This document shows, piece after piece, positions 1-6,960 of a stretch of 15,544 nt of DNA. Below the pieces are notes generated by a model. It searched no databases, was not told where the DNA came from, and saw only the letters and a program-made list of their open reading frames with translations. The DNA is from an archaeon (lineage in GTDB: Archaea; Thermoproteota; Nitrososphaeria; Nitrososphaerales; UBA183): the NCBI GenBank assembly GCA_021807225.1, contig JAKAPI010000012.1, positions 1-15,544 on the forward strand, read 5' to 3'. Position 1 is the stretch's first letter; every line of letters starts with the position of its first letter. A program made the position numbers and the translations under genes.

Positions 1-72
1 CCAGAGGTCCTCAGCAGACTCGACGGAAAGCGAGCAGCGGTTGTGTTTCGGATCGAACTCGGAGACTATCAA
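1..72 (-). CDS. pelA: Pelota-like ribosome rescue factor, N-terminal fragment (runs off window)
   Basis: The minus strand reads 24 codons from a TTG at 70-72 to the window edge. The translation has the core EFDPKHNRCSLSVESAEDLW, which resembles the conserved start of archaeal Pelota/Dom34 proteins (acidic residue, basic turn, then a VES-x-DDLW-like motif). Pelota works with aEF1A/ABCE1 to release stalled ribosomes. The frame follows the dnaG stop codon after 12 bases on the same strand, so it is probably cotranscribed with dnaG. TTG is the only usual start codon between that stop and the conserved part, and I see no clear Shine-Dalgarno sequence. Only the first few percent of the protein is present, so the call rests on a short motif. 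The plus-strand frames over this stretch look like shadows. Confidence 0.68.
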   Translation of the reverse strand, partial: MIVSEFDPKHNRCSLSVESAEDLW

Positions 73-84
73 CTGGCCCTGGGC

Positions 85-1260
85 CTACTCAAGGCCGAGG
101 TCTCTGAAGGTGCCTATCCTGACGTCTTCTGGCACCTGGCCCAACTCGCCCGTGCGGTGGCCGATGATGCCCTTCACCCCCATTCTCGTGGCGGACTCGA
201 CGAGCCTCTGGGTGACGATTCCGTCGAAGATGAGGTACAGGGCTCCGCTGGTCCCCTCCATCTTCTGGACCAGTTCGCTGATGGGGAACCTTCCAATCTC
301 CTGCAGGCCCTGGTCGAGCAGTATCGCCTCGAGCGTCCCGTTCAGGTTGGGGTAGAGTTCCCTGGTCTTGACCACGACGGGCTCGTCGGCTTCGTCTGCC
401 GCCCGTGGCGCCGGTGGCGCGGCCTCTGCCGCCCTCTGCCTCCTTTGCACTGCGGGCATGTCGACCTTCTCTGCCTTCAGCATGTTGATCACGTCGATGG
501 GCGTGAGGTCCTCGACCTCCTTGCCCTGCGGCGCGTGTATGACCTTCTCGACCTTCATCACTTGGGCGAGCTCCTTCTCGATCAGCTCCCCACCCCTGTC
601 GCCGTCCAGGACCGCGATCAGGCGTTTCTTCTTCCCGAGCTCGATGATCGAGTCTGGGATGCTGGTCCCCTCCAGGGCGACGACGTTCTCAATCCCTGCC
701 CTGAGGAACAGCACCACATCGGCCCTCCCCTCCACCAGATAGACGAGGTCTGACGAGTAGACTCCGGGGCCTGCCGGCAGGTTCTCCAGGCCGTAGTTGA
801 TGACCTTGGCCCTCTTTGTGGACTCGGTGACGTCCTTGAGGAGGTTCTCCCCCTCGCTGGAGGTCTTCGAACTCCAATCCCTTACGATGAGCTTCGCTCT
901 GTCGACTATCTGCTTCCTCTTCACCGCCCTGACGTCCTCGATCTGACCCACATTGAAGCGGGCGCTGCAGGGTCCCACCTTGTCGACGCTCTCTACCGCG
1001 GCGGCTATGAGAGCGGCCGTCCCGATGTCAGTGGACATCGGAATGATGACTTCGCCCCTGGTCCTGTCGTTCTTGGACTCCAGGTTGATCTCTATCCTGC
1101 CGACCTTCCAGCTCTTCTGAAGCTCGTTCAGGTTCATCTCAGGGCCGAAGAGGCCTTCGGTCTGGCCGAAGATCGCCCCGATTACGTCGGCCCTTTCAAC
1201 GACCCCGTCTACTTCAAACCTCAGTTTGACTAGATACTTTACTATACCTGAATCTGGCAA
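85..1260 (-). CDS. dnaG: Archaeal DnaG-like primase (TOPRIM)
   Basis: A 391-residue archaeal DnaG. The N-terminal part (about 1-160) carries the typical DVIGAIFGQTEGLFGPEM block. The TOPRIM domain (about 170-250) shows the catalytic glutamate in YLVEGRADV (E177) and the metal-binding pair in AVLDGDRGGE (D219, D221). A low-complexity Ala/Pro/Glu linker (about 270-295) leads to a C-terminal domain (about 300-391). Archaeal DnaG makes short RNA in vitro and also associates with the exosome; which role dominates in this organism cannot be seen here. The start is TTG at 1260 and fits the conserved N-terminus. A purine-rich AAAGGAG lies directly against the start, closer than normal Shine-Dalgarno spacing. 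A TATA-like box at 1342-1348 gives it its own promoter, separate from the TOPRIM gene upstream. Confidence 0.95.
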   Translation of the reverse strand: MPDSGIVKYLVKLRFEVDGVVERADVIGAIFGQTEGLFGPEMNLNELQKSWKVGRIEINLESKNDRTRGEVIIPMSTDIGTAALIAAAVESVDKVGPCSARFNVGQIEDVRAVKRKQIVDRAKLIVRDWSSKTSSEGENLLKDVTESTKRAKVINYGLENLPAGPGVYSSDLVYLVEGRADVVLFLRAGIENVVALEGTSIPDSIIELGKKKRLIAVLDGDRGGELIEKELAQVMKVEKVIHAPQGKEVEDLTPIDVINMLKAEKVDMPAVQRRQRAAEAAPPAPRAADEADEPVVVKTRELYPNLNGTLEAILLDQGLQEIGRFPISELVQKMEGTSGALYLIFDGIVTQRLVESATRMGVKGIIGHRTGELGQVPEDVRIGTFRDLGLE

Positions 1261-1296
1261 CTCCTTTCTCTCCGTTCACTTCTGTTTCACTCGTGC

Positions 1297-1316
1297 TTAA
1301 CGCTGTTAATCGTTAA
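1297..1316. repeat. Short inverted repeat in the dnaG leader
   Basis: TTAACG and CGTTAA form 6-base perfect arms around an 8-base spacer. The element lies about 26 bases downstream of the dnaG TATA-like box, so it sits at or just after the expected transcription start. It could be an operator or a small leader hairpin. It is short and AT-rich, so chance cannot be excluded. Confidence 0.4.
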
Positions 1317-1341
1317 TTGATTTCCTCCGAATTTGGCGGGG

Positions 1342-1348
1342 ATATAAA
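1342..1348 (-). promoter_or_regulatory. TATA-like box for dnaG
   Basis: The minus strand reads TTTATAT inside an AT-rich gap between the TOPRIM gene and dnaG. Transcription would begin about 25 bases further on, near 1317, leaving a leader of about 55-60 bases before the TTG start. No plus-strand gene starts nearby, so the box is assigned to dnaG. Confidence 0.5.
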
Positions 1349-1387
1349 CTTCTTGTTTTCTTTTCATTGTTGCGGTCAGGATCTCCG

Positions 1388-1969
1388 TCACAGTGTACCA
1401 TGACGGCGACGCAACCCCCGCAGCGCCTCTCGGTAGACCCTGGCCGGGTCGGGTATGTCCTCTCTCAGGCCCGCGTCCCAGCGGCCCTCTTCCGGACTCG
1501 CGAACCTTGAGAGATTCTCGATGTGGAGGAAGACCCCGCGGGACGCCGCCTTCAGCCGCCTCCGCTCGCTCAACGAAGTGCGGACCCCCTCATGGCCGAG
1601 CCTCTTGACGAACTTCGATGCCAAGACCGTGCCTTCGTGGTCTAGGTCCGTGAGGATGATGACCTTCTTCGCGCCAGCGGGGAAGGGGGCGCCCTTCCTG
1701 GCGAACAGGGACACAGGGAGGAGGTCGCCGTCGTAGCCCAGCTTACGGAGAGCCCTCTGGTCCCGGAGCCCTTCGACCAGCAGTGACCACCCATCATCTG
1801 AGCTGTTGTTCAGGTCTCGGACGAAGTCGGCGAGGAACGCGCCGAACGCCTGATGGTCCCGTTCTCGCTTGTCTATCGACTCGCTCCCCCTCTTTGGAAT
1901 GTTGCCCGTCTCTGACGAGCTCGGATCATGTCCCAGCTTTGAGCGGGGAGCATCACCGCGCCTCTTCAA
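1388..1969 (-). CDS. Small TOPRIM-domain protein (UPF0292/COG1658-like)
   Basis: A compact TOPRIM protein. The glutamate motif is SLLVEGLRDQRAL and the DxD motif is VIILTDLDHEG. A conserved SERRRLKAASRGVFLHIENLSRF segment follows, split here only for description (SERRRLKAASRG, then VFLHIENLSRF). Similar archaeal proteins are related to RNase M5 and primase TOPRIM domains, but their substrate is unknown. The start is uncertain. Family similarity begins only at about IDKRERDHQAFG (near 1870), where no ATG, GTG or TTG is in frame. The in-frame candidates upstream are TTG at 1969 (used here) and ATG at 2011, which lies inside a large inverted repeat and is therefore less likely. It sits between pheT and dnaG on the same strand and ends about 130 bases before the dnaG start. 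Confidence 0.75.
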   Translation of the reverse strand: MKRRGDAPRSKLGHDPSSSETGNIPKRGSESIDKRERDHQAFGAFLADFVRDLNNSSDDGWSLLVEGLRDQRALRKLGYDGDLLPVSLFARKGAPFPAGAKKVIILTDLDHEGTVLASKFVKRLGHEGVRTSLSERRRLKAASRGVFLHIENLSRFASPEEGRWDAGLREDIPDPARVYREALRGLRRRHGTL

Positions 1970-1970
1970 C

Positions 1971-2081
1971 GGGCAAACGGCTTTCGTCTGTCGCGCGCCT
2001 GGGTAAACCATCCGCTCATCAAAGCGTTTCCGCCTTCGCAGGTGGCCGTTTGGCGCGCTTTAGAACGAAAGCCGTCTGCCC
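1971..2081. repeat. Long imperfect inverted repeat downstream of pheT
   Basis: The arms are 1971-1999 and 2052-2081. Positions 1971-1987 pair with 2065-2081 with one mismatch (1976/2076). After a bulged base at 2064, positions 1988-1990 pair with 2061-2063. After a 2x2 internal loop, 1993-1999 pair with 2052-2058. That is 26 pairs, including one G-U, around a 52-base loop. Inside the loop CGCT/AGCG and TGG/CCA can form small hairpins. The element lies between the pheT stop and the TOPRIM gene, and no convincing coding reading covers it. It could be a structured RNA or leader, a processing signal, or a small mobile-element remnant. No flanking target duplication was seen. Confidence 0.8.
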
Positions 2082-2083
2082 CC

Positions 2084-2097
2084 GCGGGGCTCCCGCG
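2084..2097 (-). other. GC-rich hairpin directly after pheT stop (possible 3' end signal)
   Basis: CGCGGG and CCCGCG face each other across a 2-3-base loop directly after the pheT stop codon. It could protect the 3' end of the trpS-pheS-pheT transcript. The minus strand has no T-run after it, so it is not a standard terminator. The much larger inverted repeat starts three bases further on. Confidence 0.35.
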
Positions 2098-3729
2098 CTA
2101 TTTTAGCTGTTCGTAGAAGCGCGACAGGTCGAGCTCGAACCCGGCGACGGGGACCCCGAGGCCGAAGGCTGATATCGCCTCGGGCTTCAGCTCGCCGACA
2201 TGCCCCAGGCGGGCGCCGCCCACCTCAATGGACGCGCATCTCCCCGGGGCGAAGGCCCAGTGCTCCCCGGCGCGGGCGGTGACCTGGATTCCTCCCATGG
2301 TGGAACAGAATGATTCGAGGTACATCTTCGCCTCCGTGAACGTCGAGTGTGAGTGGGCGACCAGGCACCCGAGGTGCATAGTTTCCGACACCCCCTCTCC
2401 TGACCGGGCATAGACGCGCCCGATTTCGAAGACCCGCTGCGGATAGTCGGATCGGATGTTGCTGTGGAGGGCTGACATCATGGGAGGGACGAGCGCGTCC
2501 CGCAGCACAGAGTGCTCGAGGCTCTTCGGGTCCTTCACCCGTATCACGTCCCCGTCTGGCCGCTGGAACGAACCGTATTGCGACTCGCTGTCTGTCAGCT
2601 CGTATGTCATTAGCTCTGTCATCCCCATCCCAGCCATGACCGTGGACGCGGAGTCGAGGTATTCCTCGAACCGGCTGAACGACCCGGGGTGCTTGCTGGC
2701 TGGGTAGGTGGGGCCTATCCGGTCGAAGCCGTACCCGAGGGCGACCTCCTCGGCGATGTCCACGGGGTGCATCAGGTCGAGCCTGTACCTTGGAGCCAGG
2801 ACGCTCTTCCCCTTCGGCCCCAGCCTGCTCCTCCTGAGAGACTTTGAAATCTCGGCGGCCGACAGGTCCATCCCCAAGACGGAGCGCACGAGTTCGCCGT
2901 CGAGCGGCAGGCGGATGGGAGCCAGGTCTGGAGTGGCCTTCCGACGGCCAGGGTACCTCACGGAGACGGTCCCAAGCCTCCCCCCCGCTTCTGCGAGGGT
3001 GGTCGCGACCACCGCGAGGACGTCGTCCCCGGTCTTCTCGTCGGTGCTGGTCACGTCTACGAAGAGGCTCCTGGTCTTCGAGGTCACCTTCGTCGCCTCC
3101 CCGTTGATTATGGGGGGGAAGGAAAGAACTGCCCCCCTCGAATCTGAAATCACGGGGTAGGGGCCCCCGCCAAGGGCTGAGCCGTAGAGCCTCCCCTCGT
3201 CCGTCCGCGCTAGGATCGTGGAGACCGAGCTCGGCTCCTTCCCGCCGAGGGGGACGAAGGCGAAGGACGGATCGACAGCCCTGTAGGAGAAGGGGGGCTT
3301 GACCGCGTCCAGGTCATGAATCCCGATTGCAGCAACCCTGCGCCTCCTCCCGAGGCCGTTGTGGAGGTCTTCCTGCATGGAGATGAGCTGGCGGACGTCC
3401 TCGTCGTCTAGGTGCAGCCCTGTGGCGACCGCGCAGGCTATGTACGGCCTGACGGACGAAAGCCGCCGGTCCACGCTCACCGCAATCCCCGACGGCGAGA
3501 CGGGGAAATTTGGAAGACCAACCTCCTTTCCGAGGAGTCCCCGGAGCGCCCTGGCGATCCCGAAATCTGTGCCGAAGTCGGGCCTGTTGGGGCTGTACTC
3601 GACGCGGACGGAGTCCTTCTCGACGCTTTCGATGTCGAGGCCGATGTATGGGAGGCGGTCGATGATCTTCTTCCTGTCGGCGCCCACCATCTTCGTGAAC
3701 CTGGCGGTGTAGAGCCTAACTACGGGCAA
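2098..3729 (-). CDS. pheT: Phenylalanyl-tRNA synthetase beta subunit
   Basis: A 543-residue archaeal-type PheT, the non-catalytic beta subunit of the (alpha-beta)2 enzyme that charges tRNA-Phe. The start VVRLYTARFTKMVG, the VEYSPNRPDFGTDFGIARAL segment (about residues 43-62), the HNGLGRRRRVAAIGIHD segment of the B3/4-like region, a B5-like DLMHPVDIAEEVALGYGFDR segment, and the catalytic-core-like C-terminal part with PQRVFEIGRVY all fit the family. I chose TTG at 3729 rather than the longer frame at 3765: the AGGAG five bases before it is a good ribosome-binding site, and homologues begin at about this residue. The start overlaps the end of pheS by 14 bases, which suggests coupled translation and matches the need for equal subunit amounts. 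Confidence 0.95.
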   Translation of the reverse strand: MPVVRLYTARFTKMVGADRKKIIDRLPYIGLDIESVEKDSVRVEYSPNRPDFGTDFGIARALRGLLGKEVGLPNFPVSPSGIAVSVDRRLSSVRPYIACAVATGLHLDDEDVRQLISMQEDLHNGLGRRRRVAAIGIHDLDAVKPPFSYRAVDPSFAFVPLGGKEPSSVSTILARTDEGRLYGSALGGGPYPVISDSRGAVLSFPPIINGEATKVTSKTRSLFVDVTSTDEKTGDDVLAVVATTLAEAGGRLGTVSVRYPGRRKATPDLAPIRLPLDGELVRSVLGMDLSAAEISKSLRRSRLGPKGKSVLAPRYRLDLMHPVDIAEEVALGYGFDRIGPTYPASKHPGSFSRFEEYLDSASTVMAGMGMTELMTYELTDSESQYGSFQRPDGDVIRVKDPKSLEHSVLRDALVPPMMSALHSNIRSDYPQRVFEIGRVYARSGEGVSETMHLGCLVAHSHSTFTEAKMYLESFCSTMGGIQVTARAGEHWAFAPGRCASIEVGGARLGHVGELKPEAISAFGLGVPVAGFELDLSRFYEQLK

Positions 3730-5197
3730 CTTCGCTCCTGCTCCTAAGCCACGACAGGTCCCCACCGTAGAGGGCCCTAAGGTCGTCCAGTCCGTAGCGG
3801 ATGAGCATCAGCCTCTCTATCCCAGGACCCCAGGCGAGCACCGGCACCCTGACCCCGAGGGGGATGGTCACCTCGGGTCGGAACACCCCGGAGCCTGAGA
3901 GCTCTATCCATGCATCCACCGCCTTGGAGTACCCGACAACCTCCAGGGAGGGCTCGGTGTAAGGGAAGAACGTCGGCCAGAGCTTGACCTGGGACATCCC
4001 CAGCTTCTTGTAGAACTCGGTGAGGAACCCCATGAGATGCCTCACATTCAGTCCCTCCCCCACCATGATACCGTCCATCTGGTAGAACTCCGCCAGGTGC
4101 TTGTAATCGAGGTTTTCATTCCTGTAAACCTTGGATACGGCGAACACCCGCCTCTCCTTCTCCTTCTCCTCGGCCAGGGCCCTGACCGTGAGAACCGTGT
4201 TGTGGGTCCTCAGGACGAGCCGGCGCGCCTCCTCTATGTTCCAGCGGTACCCCCAGCCCCTGCTCCCGGTCCTCCAGCCGTTCTCGTGGGTCGCCGCCAC
4301 GTTGGCAACTGGGCCGGTCCGGGCGAGCCTGCGGTCAGACATCCCATCGAGGTAGAAGGTGTCCTGCATCTCGCGGCTCGGGTGGTTCTGGGGGACGAAC
4401 AGCGCGTCGAAGTTCCAGAACGCCGGGTGGACGCTGTTGCCCTGGACTTCGGTGAACCCCATGGAGACATAGGTCTCCCTTACTTCTCTGATGAAATCGC
4501 GGACAGGGTGGCGGCGTCCTGGGTAGAACCGAGGAGCCTTGGCTTCCACGTCGATGGGGCGCAGCCTCTTGCCGCGCCATGAGCCGGAGGCCAGGACCTC
4601 CGGGGTGAGCCTGTCAATCCCTTCGCCGGCCGGGGCAGACTCCGCGGCCTGGCGGCCCTCCTCGGTGAGCGCCACGGTCGTGCTCCGGGTCTCCCCCCGC
4701 ACCAGTATCCCCCGCTTGACCAGGTCGGGGACCAGGGCCGCCTGGGCTTCTGAAAGCTCGGATTCGGTCTTCCCCGATGAGAGGGATGCCAGGAGGGAGC
4801 GCATTACCTCAGGGCCCTTGCTGTCGGTGACCCACACGGCCGGGACCTGCTCGCCATCTACCCGGATCCAACCTGAGCCCCGCGCGCGGCCGAAGGCGGC
4901 GGAGAACTCCTGGGGGGAGGAGAACATGTCCTTGAGATCCTCGACGGAGAGCAGCCGTGTGGCTTCGCTCAGCTTGCGGACGAGGTCGAGTTCGGGTGGG
5001 GCGCGGACCGCCTCAAGGCGGGTCTGGACCGACTCCGTGATCGACACCAGCTTCTTGGAAGACAGCCACTGCAAGGCCCGCCTGACTTGGTCCTCTTGCA
5101 GGGAGGTCGCGCCGACTAGCTTCTCGAAGGAGACGGCCCCGGCGGAGGCCAGGGCGGTGAGGACCTTCTGTTCGATCGGGTGGAGGGAGGTCGACAT
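3716..5197 (-). CDS. pheS: Phenylalanyl-tRNA synthetase alpha subunit
   Basis: A 493-residue catalytic alpha subunit of PheRS, the usual length for archaea. Residues 1-170 form an N-terminal region with winged-helix-like repeats (MSTSLHPIEQKVLTALA and similar), as in archaeal/eukaryotic enzymes. The class II core follows: FYPGRRHPVRDFIREV leads into it, QDTFYLDG lies between, motif 2 is VYRNENLDYKHLAEFYQMDG, and motif 3 is GPGIERLMLIRYGLDDLRAL with the conserved ATP-binding arginine. The ATG at 5197 follows the trpS stop after six bases, and the purine-rich end of trpS (GGCGGGGAAG) can act as its ribosome-binding site. It is the middle gene of a trpS-pheS-pheT operon. Confidence 0.97.
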   Translation of the reverse strand: MSTSLHPIEQKVLTALASAGAVSFEKLVGATSLQEDQVRRALQWLSSKKLVSITESVQTRLEAVRAPPELDLVRKLSEATRLLSVEDLKDMFSSPQEFSAAFGRARGSGWIRVDGEQVPAVWVTDSKGPEVMRSLLASLSSGKTESELSEAQAALVPDLVKRGILVRGETRSTTVALTEEGRQAAESAPAGEGIDRLTPEVLASGSWRGKRLRPIDVEAKAPRFYPGRRHPVRDFIREVRETYVSMGFTEVQGNSVHPAFWNFDALFVPQNHPSREMQDTFYLDGMSDRRLARTGPVANVAATHENGWRTGSRGWGYRWNIEEARRLVLRTHNTVLTVRALAEEKEKERRVFAVSKVYRNENLDYKHLAEFYQMDGIMVGEGLNVRHLMGFLTEFYKKLGMSQVKLWPTFFPYTEPSLEVVGYSKAVDAWIELSGSGVFRPEVTIPLGVRVPVLAWGPGIERLMLIRYGLDDLRALYGGDLSWLRSRSEVARS

Positions 5198-5203
5198 CGT
5201 GAA

Positions 5204-6334
5204 CTACTTCCCCGCCGAGGACAGGTAGTCCCTGCTCTTGGCCATGAGCTCCTTGGCGTCGTCCATCAGGGCGTCCCTCTTCTTGTGGTGCTCTTCCAAC
5301 CACGATTTCACCAGACCCGCCGCCTCCAGCTTGCACTCGCCGCAGAGGCGGATGCCCTTCGTGCACTCATGATAGACAGTCTTCATGTGCTCGTCGTTCC
5401 TGGCGAAGTGGAAGCCGTAAAGGTCGTAGACCGGGCAGATCTCGGGCCGACCGCCCAGCCGCCTCTGTTCCTCTACCGTGTCCCTGCCGCCTGTGAACGC
5501 GGTCATTATCTTCTTGTTCGCGTCCCTGGGTGCGTCCTCCAGGGTGAGGAGGGTGGACTCCGACCGCTTGGACATCTTGTCCGAGCCGCCCAAGCTCAGC
5601 ATCAGTCTATGGTAGATGGACGAGGGAGGGATGAACCCGTACTCGTCTTGATACCTCGCCGCCAGGTCGCGGGCCAGCCTGATGTGAGGGTCCTGGTCGG
5701 CCCCCACGGGGACGAGGACGGGCCTGGGTCCCCCGAGCTCCGGAAGCTGGGGCATCAGTATGTCGCCCGCCTGGTAGAGTGCGGACATGTAGAGCCCGAT
5801 CTGCCTCTCGCCATAGATCGCCCTCAGCATGTTGTTGGTGACCCCCCTCGAGAAGACGGTCCCCAGCCGCATGACCTTCAGTTCCTCGCTCTGGAGATAG
5901 ACGACTGCGCGGTCAGGGTCCAGGCCGAGGGCAAGGATGTCAGCGACGTTCCTGGCGGCTATCTTCGAGGTCTGCTCGAAGGACAGCCCGTTGTCGGCGT
6001 AGGCCTCGACGTCGGCCACGGCGTAGAAGACGGTGCCCTTCTTGGACAGCGACTGGAAGTACACCATGTCGTCGGCGGTCATCTTGGTCCCCAGATGGAA
6101 GTCCCCCGTCGGCTTGATCCCGCTCATCACGGCATAGGGCTTGTTCTTCTCCACCGCGTCTATTATCCTGGCGAGGTCCCTCTGACCGAAGTCGATCCCC
6201 CTGCTCAGGTGGGGGCTAGGCTCCTTGAACCTGGAGACTAGCGGCGCTACCGGCTCGATTCCGAATTCGGTCTGGAGGCGCCCGTAGTCCTTGACCGAAC
6301 CGGTCCCCCAGGGGTCGAGCTCTCCCTTAACCAC
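5204..6334 (-). CDS. trpS: Tryptophanyl-tRNA synthetase
   Basis: A 376-residue class I synthetase of the archaeal/eukaryotic TrpRS type. The HIGH-like signature is DFHLGTKM (about residues 78-85). The KMSKS-like loop reads SDKMSKRSES, so KMSKR replaces the more usual KMSAS or KMSKS (about 253-257). The tryptophan-pocket region includes VGADQDPHIRLARDLA. FKEPSPHLSRGIDFGQRD near the N-terminus is also typical. The start is GTG at 6334. A TATA-like TTAAAT ends 25 bases before it and no Shine-Dalgarno sequence is present, so the transcript is probably leaderless. It is first of three genes (trpS, pheS, pheT) with a gap of 6 bases and then an overlap. The matching tRNA-Trp lies about 3.4 kb away in the same window. 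Confidence 0.97.
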   Translation of the reverse strand: MVKGELDPWGTGSVKDYGRLQTEFGIEPVAPLVSRFKEPSPHLSRGIDFGQRDLARIIDAVEKNKPYAVMSGIKPTGDFHLGTKMTADDMVYFQSLSKKGTVFYAVADVEAYADNGLSFEQTSKIAARNVADILALGLDPDRAVVYLQSEELKVMRLGTVFSRGVTNNMLRAIYGERQIGLYMSALYQAGDILMPQLPELGGPRPVLVPVGADQDPHIRLARDLAARYQDEYGFIPPSSIYHRLMLSLGGSDKMSKRSESTLLTLEDAPRDANKKIMTAFTGGRDTVEEQRRLGGRPEICPVYDLYGFHFARNDEHMKTVYHECTKGIRLCGECKLEAAGLVKSWLEEHHKKRDALMDDAKELMAKSRDYLSSAGK

Positions 6335-6359
6335 ACTGCTGTTGCCTGACGAGGTTCTG

Positions 6360-6365
6360 ATTTAA
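6360..6365 (-). promoter_or_regulatory. TATA-like box for the trpS-pheS-pheT operon
   Basis: The minus strand reads TTAAAT, and 25 bases separate it from the GTG start of trpS. This is the archaeal spacing for transcription that starts at the start codon. It implies that the synthetase operon can be transcribed independently of coaD upstream. Confidence 0.6.
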
Positions 6366-6388
6366 CCACTCCCCAGGGCCGAGGCGAT

Positions 6389-6889
6389 TCACCTGGTCTT
6401 CGGCCCCTTCGGCGTCCTTCCCTCCGGGTCAATCTCCCCTCGGCGTATCCTGGTGGAGGAGATTGGTTTCGAGTCGTCCGCGAGGACATAGTCGACCACG
6501 ACGACGTCGAGTGGGAGGAACCCCTTGCTCTTGCGGAGGGCGTTGGCGATGGGGACCCTTTTGGCGGTCTCCCTGCTCACCACGATGGCCTGGATTTCCG
6601 GCGACGCGATGCCCGGACCGAAGTAGTCTTCCAGCCCCGCTATGAGGTACTCTCTCCCCGGGAACCTCCGGTGAATGAACGACTCGAGCGCCGCGACTCG
6701 CTCCGTGTAGCCCTGGTCGGGGCTCTTCCCCTCACGCCTGGCGAAGGCGTCGGAGGTGACCCCTATGACCACCCTCTCACCGACTTCGAAGCTGCGGCTC
6801 AGGAGGGCGACATGTCCCTTGTGGATGTGGTCGAACGTCCCCCCCGTTGCCACTGTCTTGTACTTCAGGGATGAGTCACCCTTCGGCAA
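6389..6889 (-). CDS. coaD: Archaeal-type phosphopantetheine adenylyltransferase
   Basis: A 166-residue nucleotidyltransferase that makes dephospho-CoA from 4'-phosphopantetheine and ATP in coenzyme A synthesis (COG1019 type). The nucleotide-binding motif is TGGTFDHIHKGHVALL (HxGH variant HKGH), and the C-terminal signature is ISSTRIRRGEI. The segment AIVVSRETAKRV is also conserved in the family. The start is taken as TTG at 6889, eight codons before the conserved KYKTVATGGTF. An ATG at 6934 gives a longer frame but would overlap the promoter region of the divergent map gene. The next gene downstream, trpS, has its own TATA-like box 54 bases away. Confidence in function is high; the start is less certain. 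Confidence 0.9.
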   Translation of the reverse strand: MPKGDSSLKYKTVATGGTFDHIHKGHVALLSRSFEVGERVVIGVTSDAFARREGKSPDQGYTERVAALESFIHRRFPGREYLIAGLEDYFGPGIASPEIQAIVVSRETAKRVPIANALRKSKGFLPLDVVVVDYVLADDSKPISSTRIRRGEIDPEGRTPKGPKTR

Positions 6890-6933
6890 ATCAGTTGAAA
6901 TACCACGGACGCCGCCGCTTGCTTCGGAACGCA

Positions 6934-6939
6934 ATAAAG
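6934..6939 (+). promoter_or_regulatory. TATA-like box for map (possibly shared with coaD)
   Basis: ATAAAG ends 21 bases before the GTG start of map and fits a leaderless promoter. Read on the minus strand it is CTTTAT, 44 bases before the proposed coaD start, so the same AT-rich patch could serve both divergent genes. Confidence 0.45.
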
Positions 6940-6960
6940 AGATTTGTGGGGGTTTTGTCG

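Noticed and set aside
43..753. Long plus-strand open frame opposite dnaG
   Set aside because: It is antisense to a confidently recognised primase, with a composition rich in Leu/Arg/Asp/His typical of a shadow frame in high-GC DNA, and has no recognisable domain.
5180..6241. 353-codon plus-strand frame opposite trpS
   Set aside because: It mirrors the codon structure of trpS, shows no family motif and has no promoter; a GC-driven antisense shadow.
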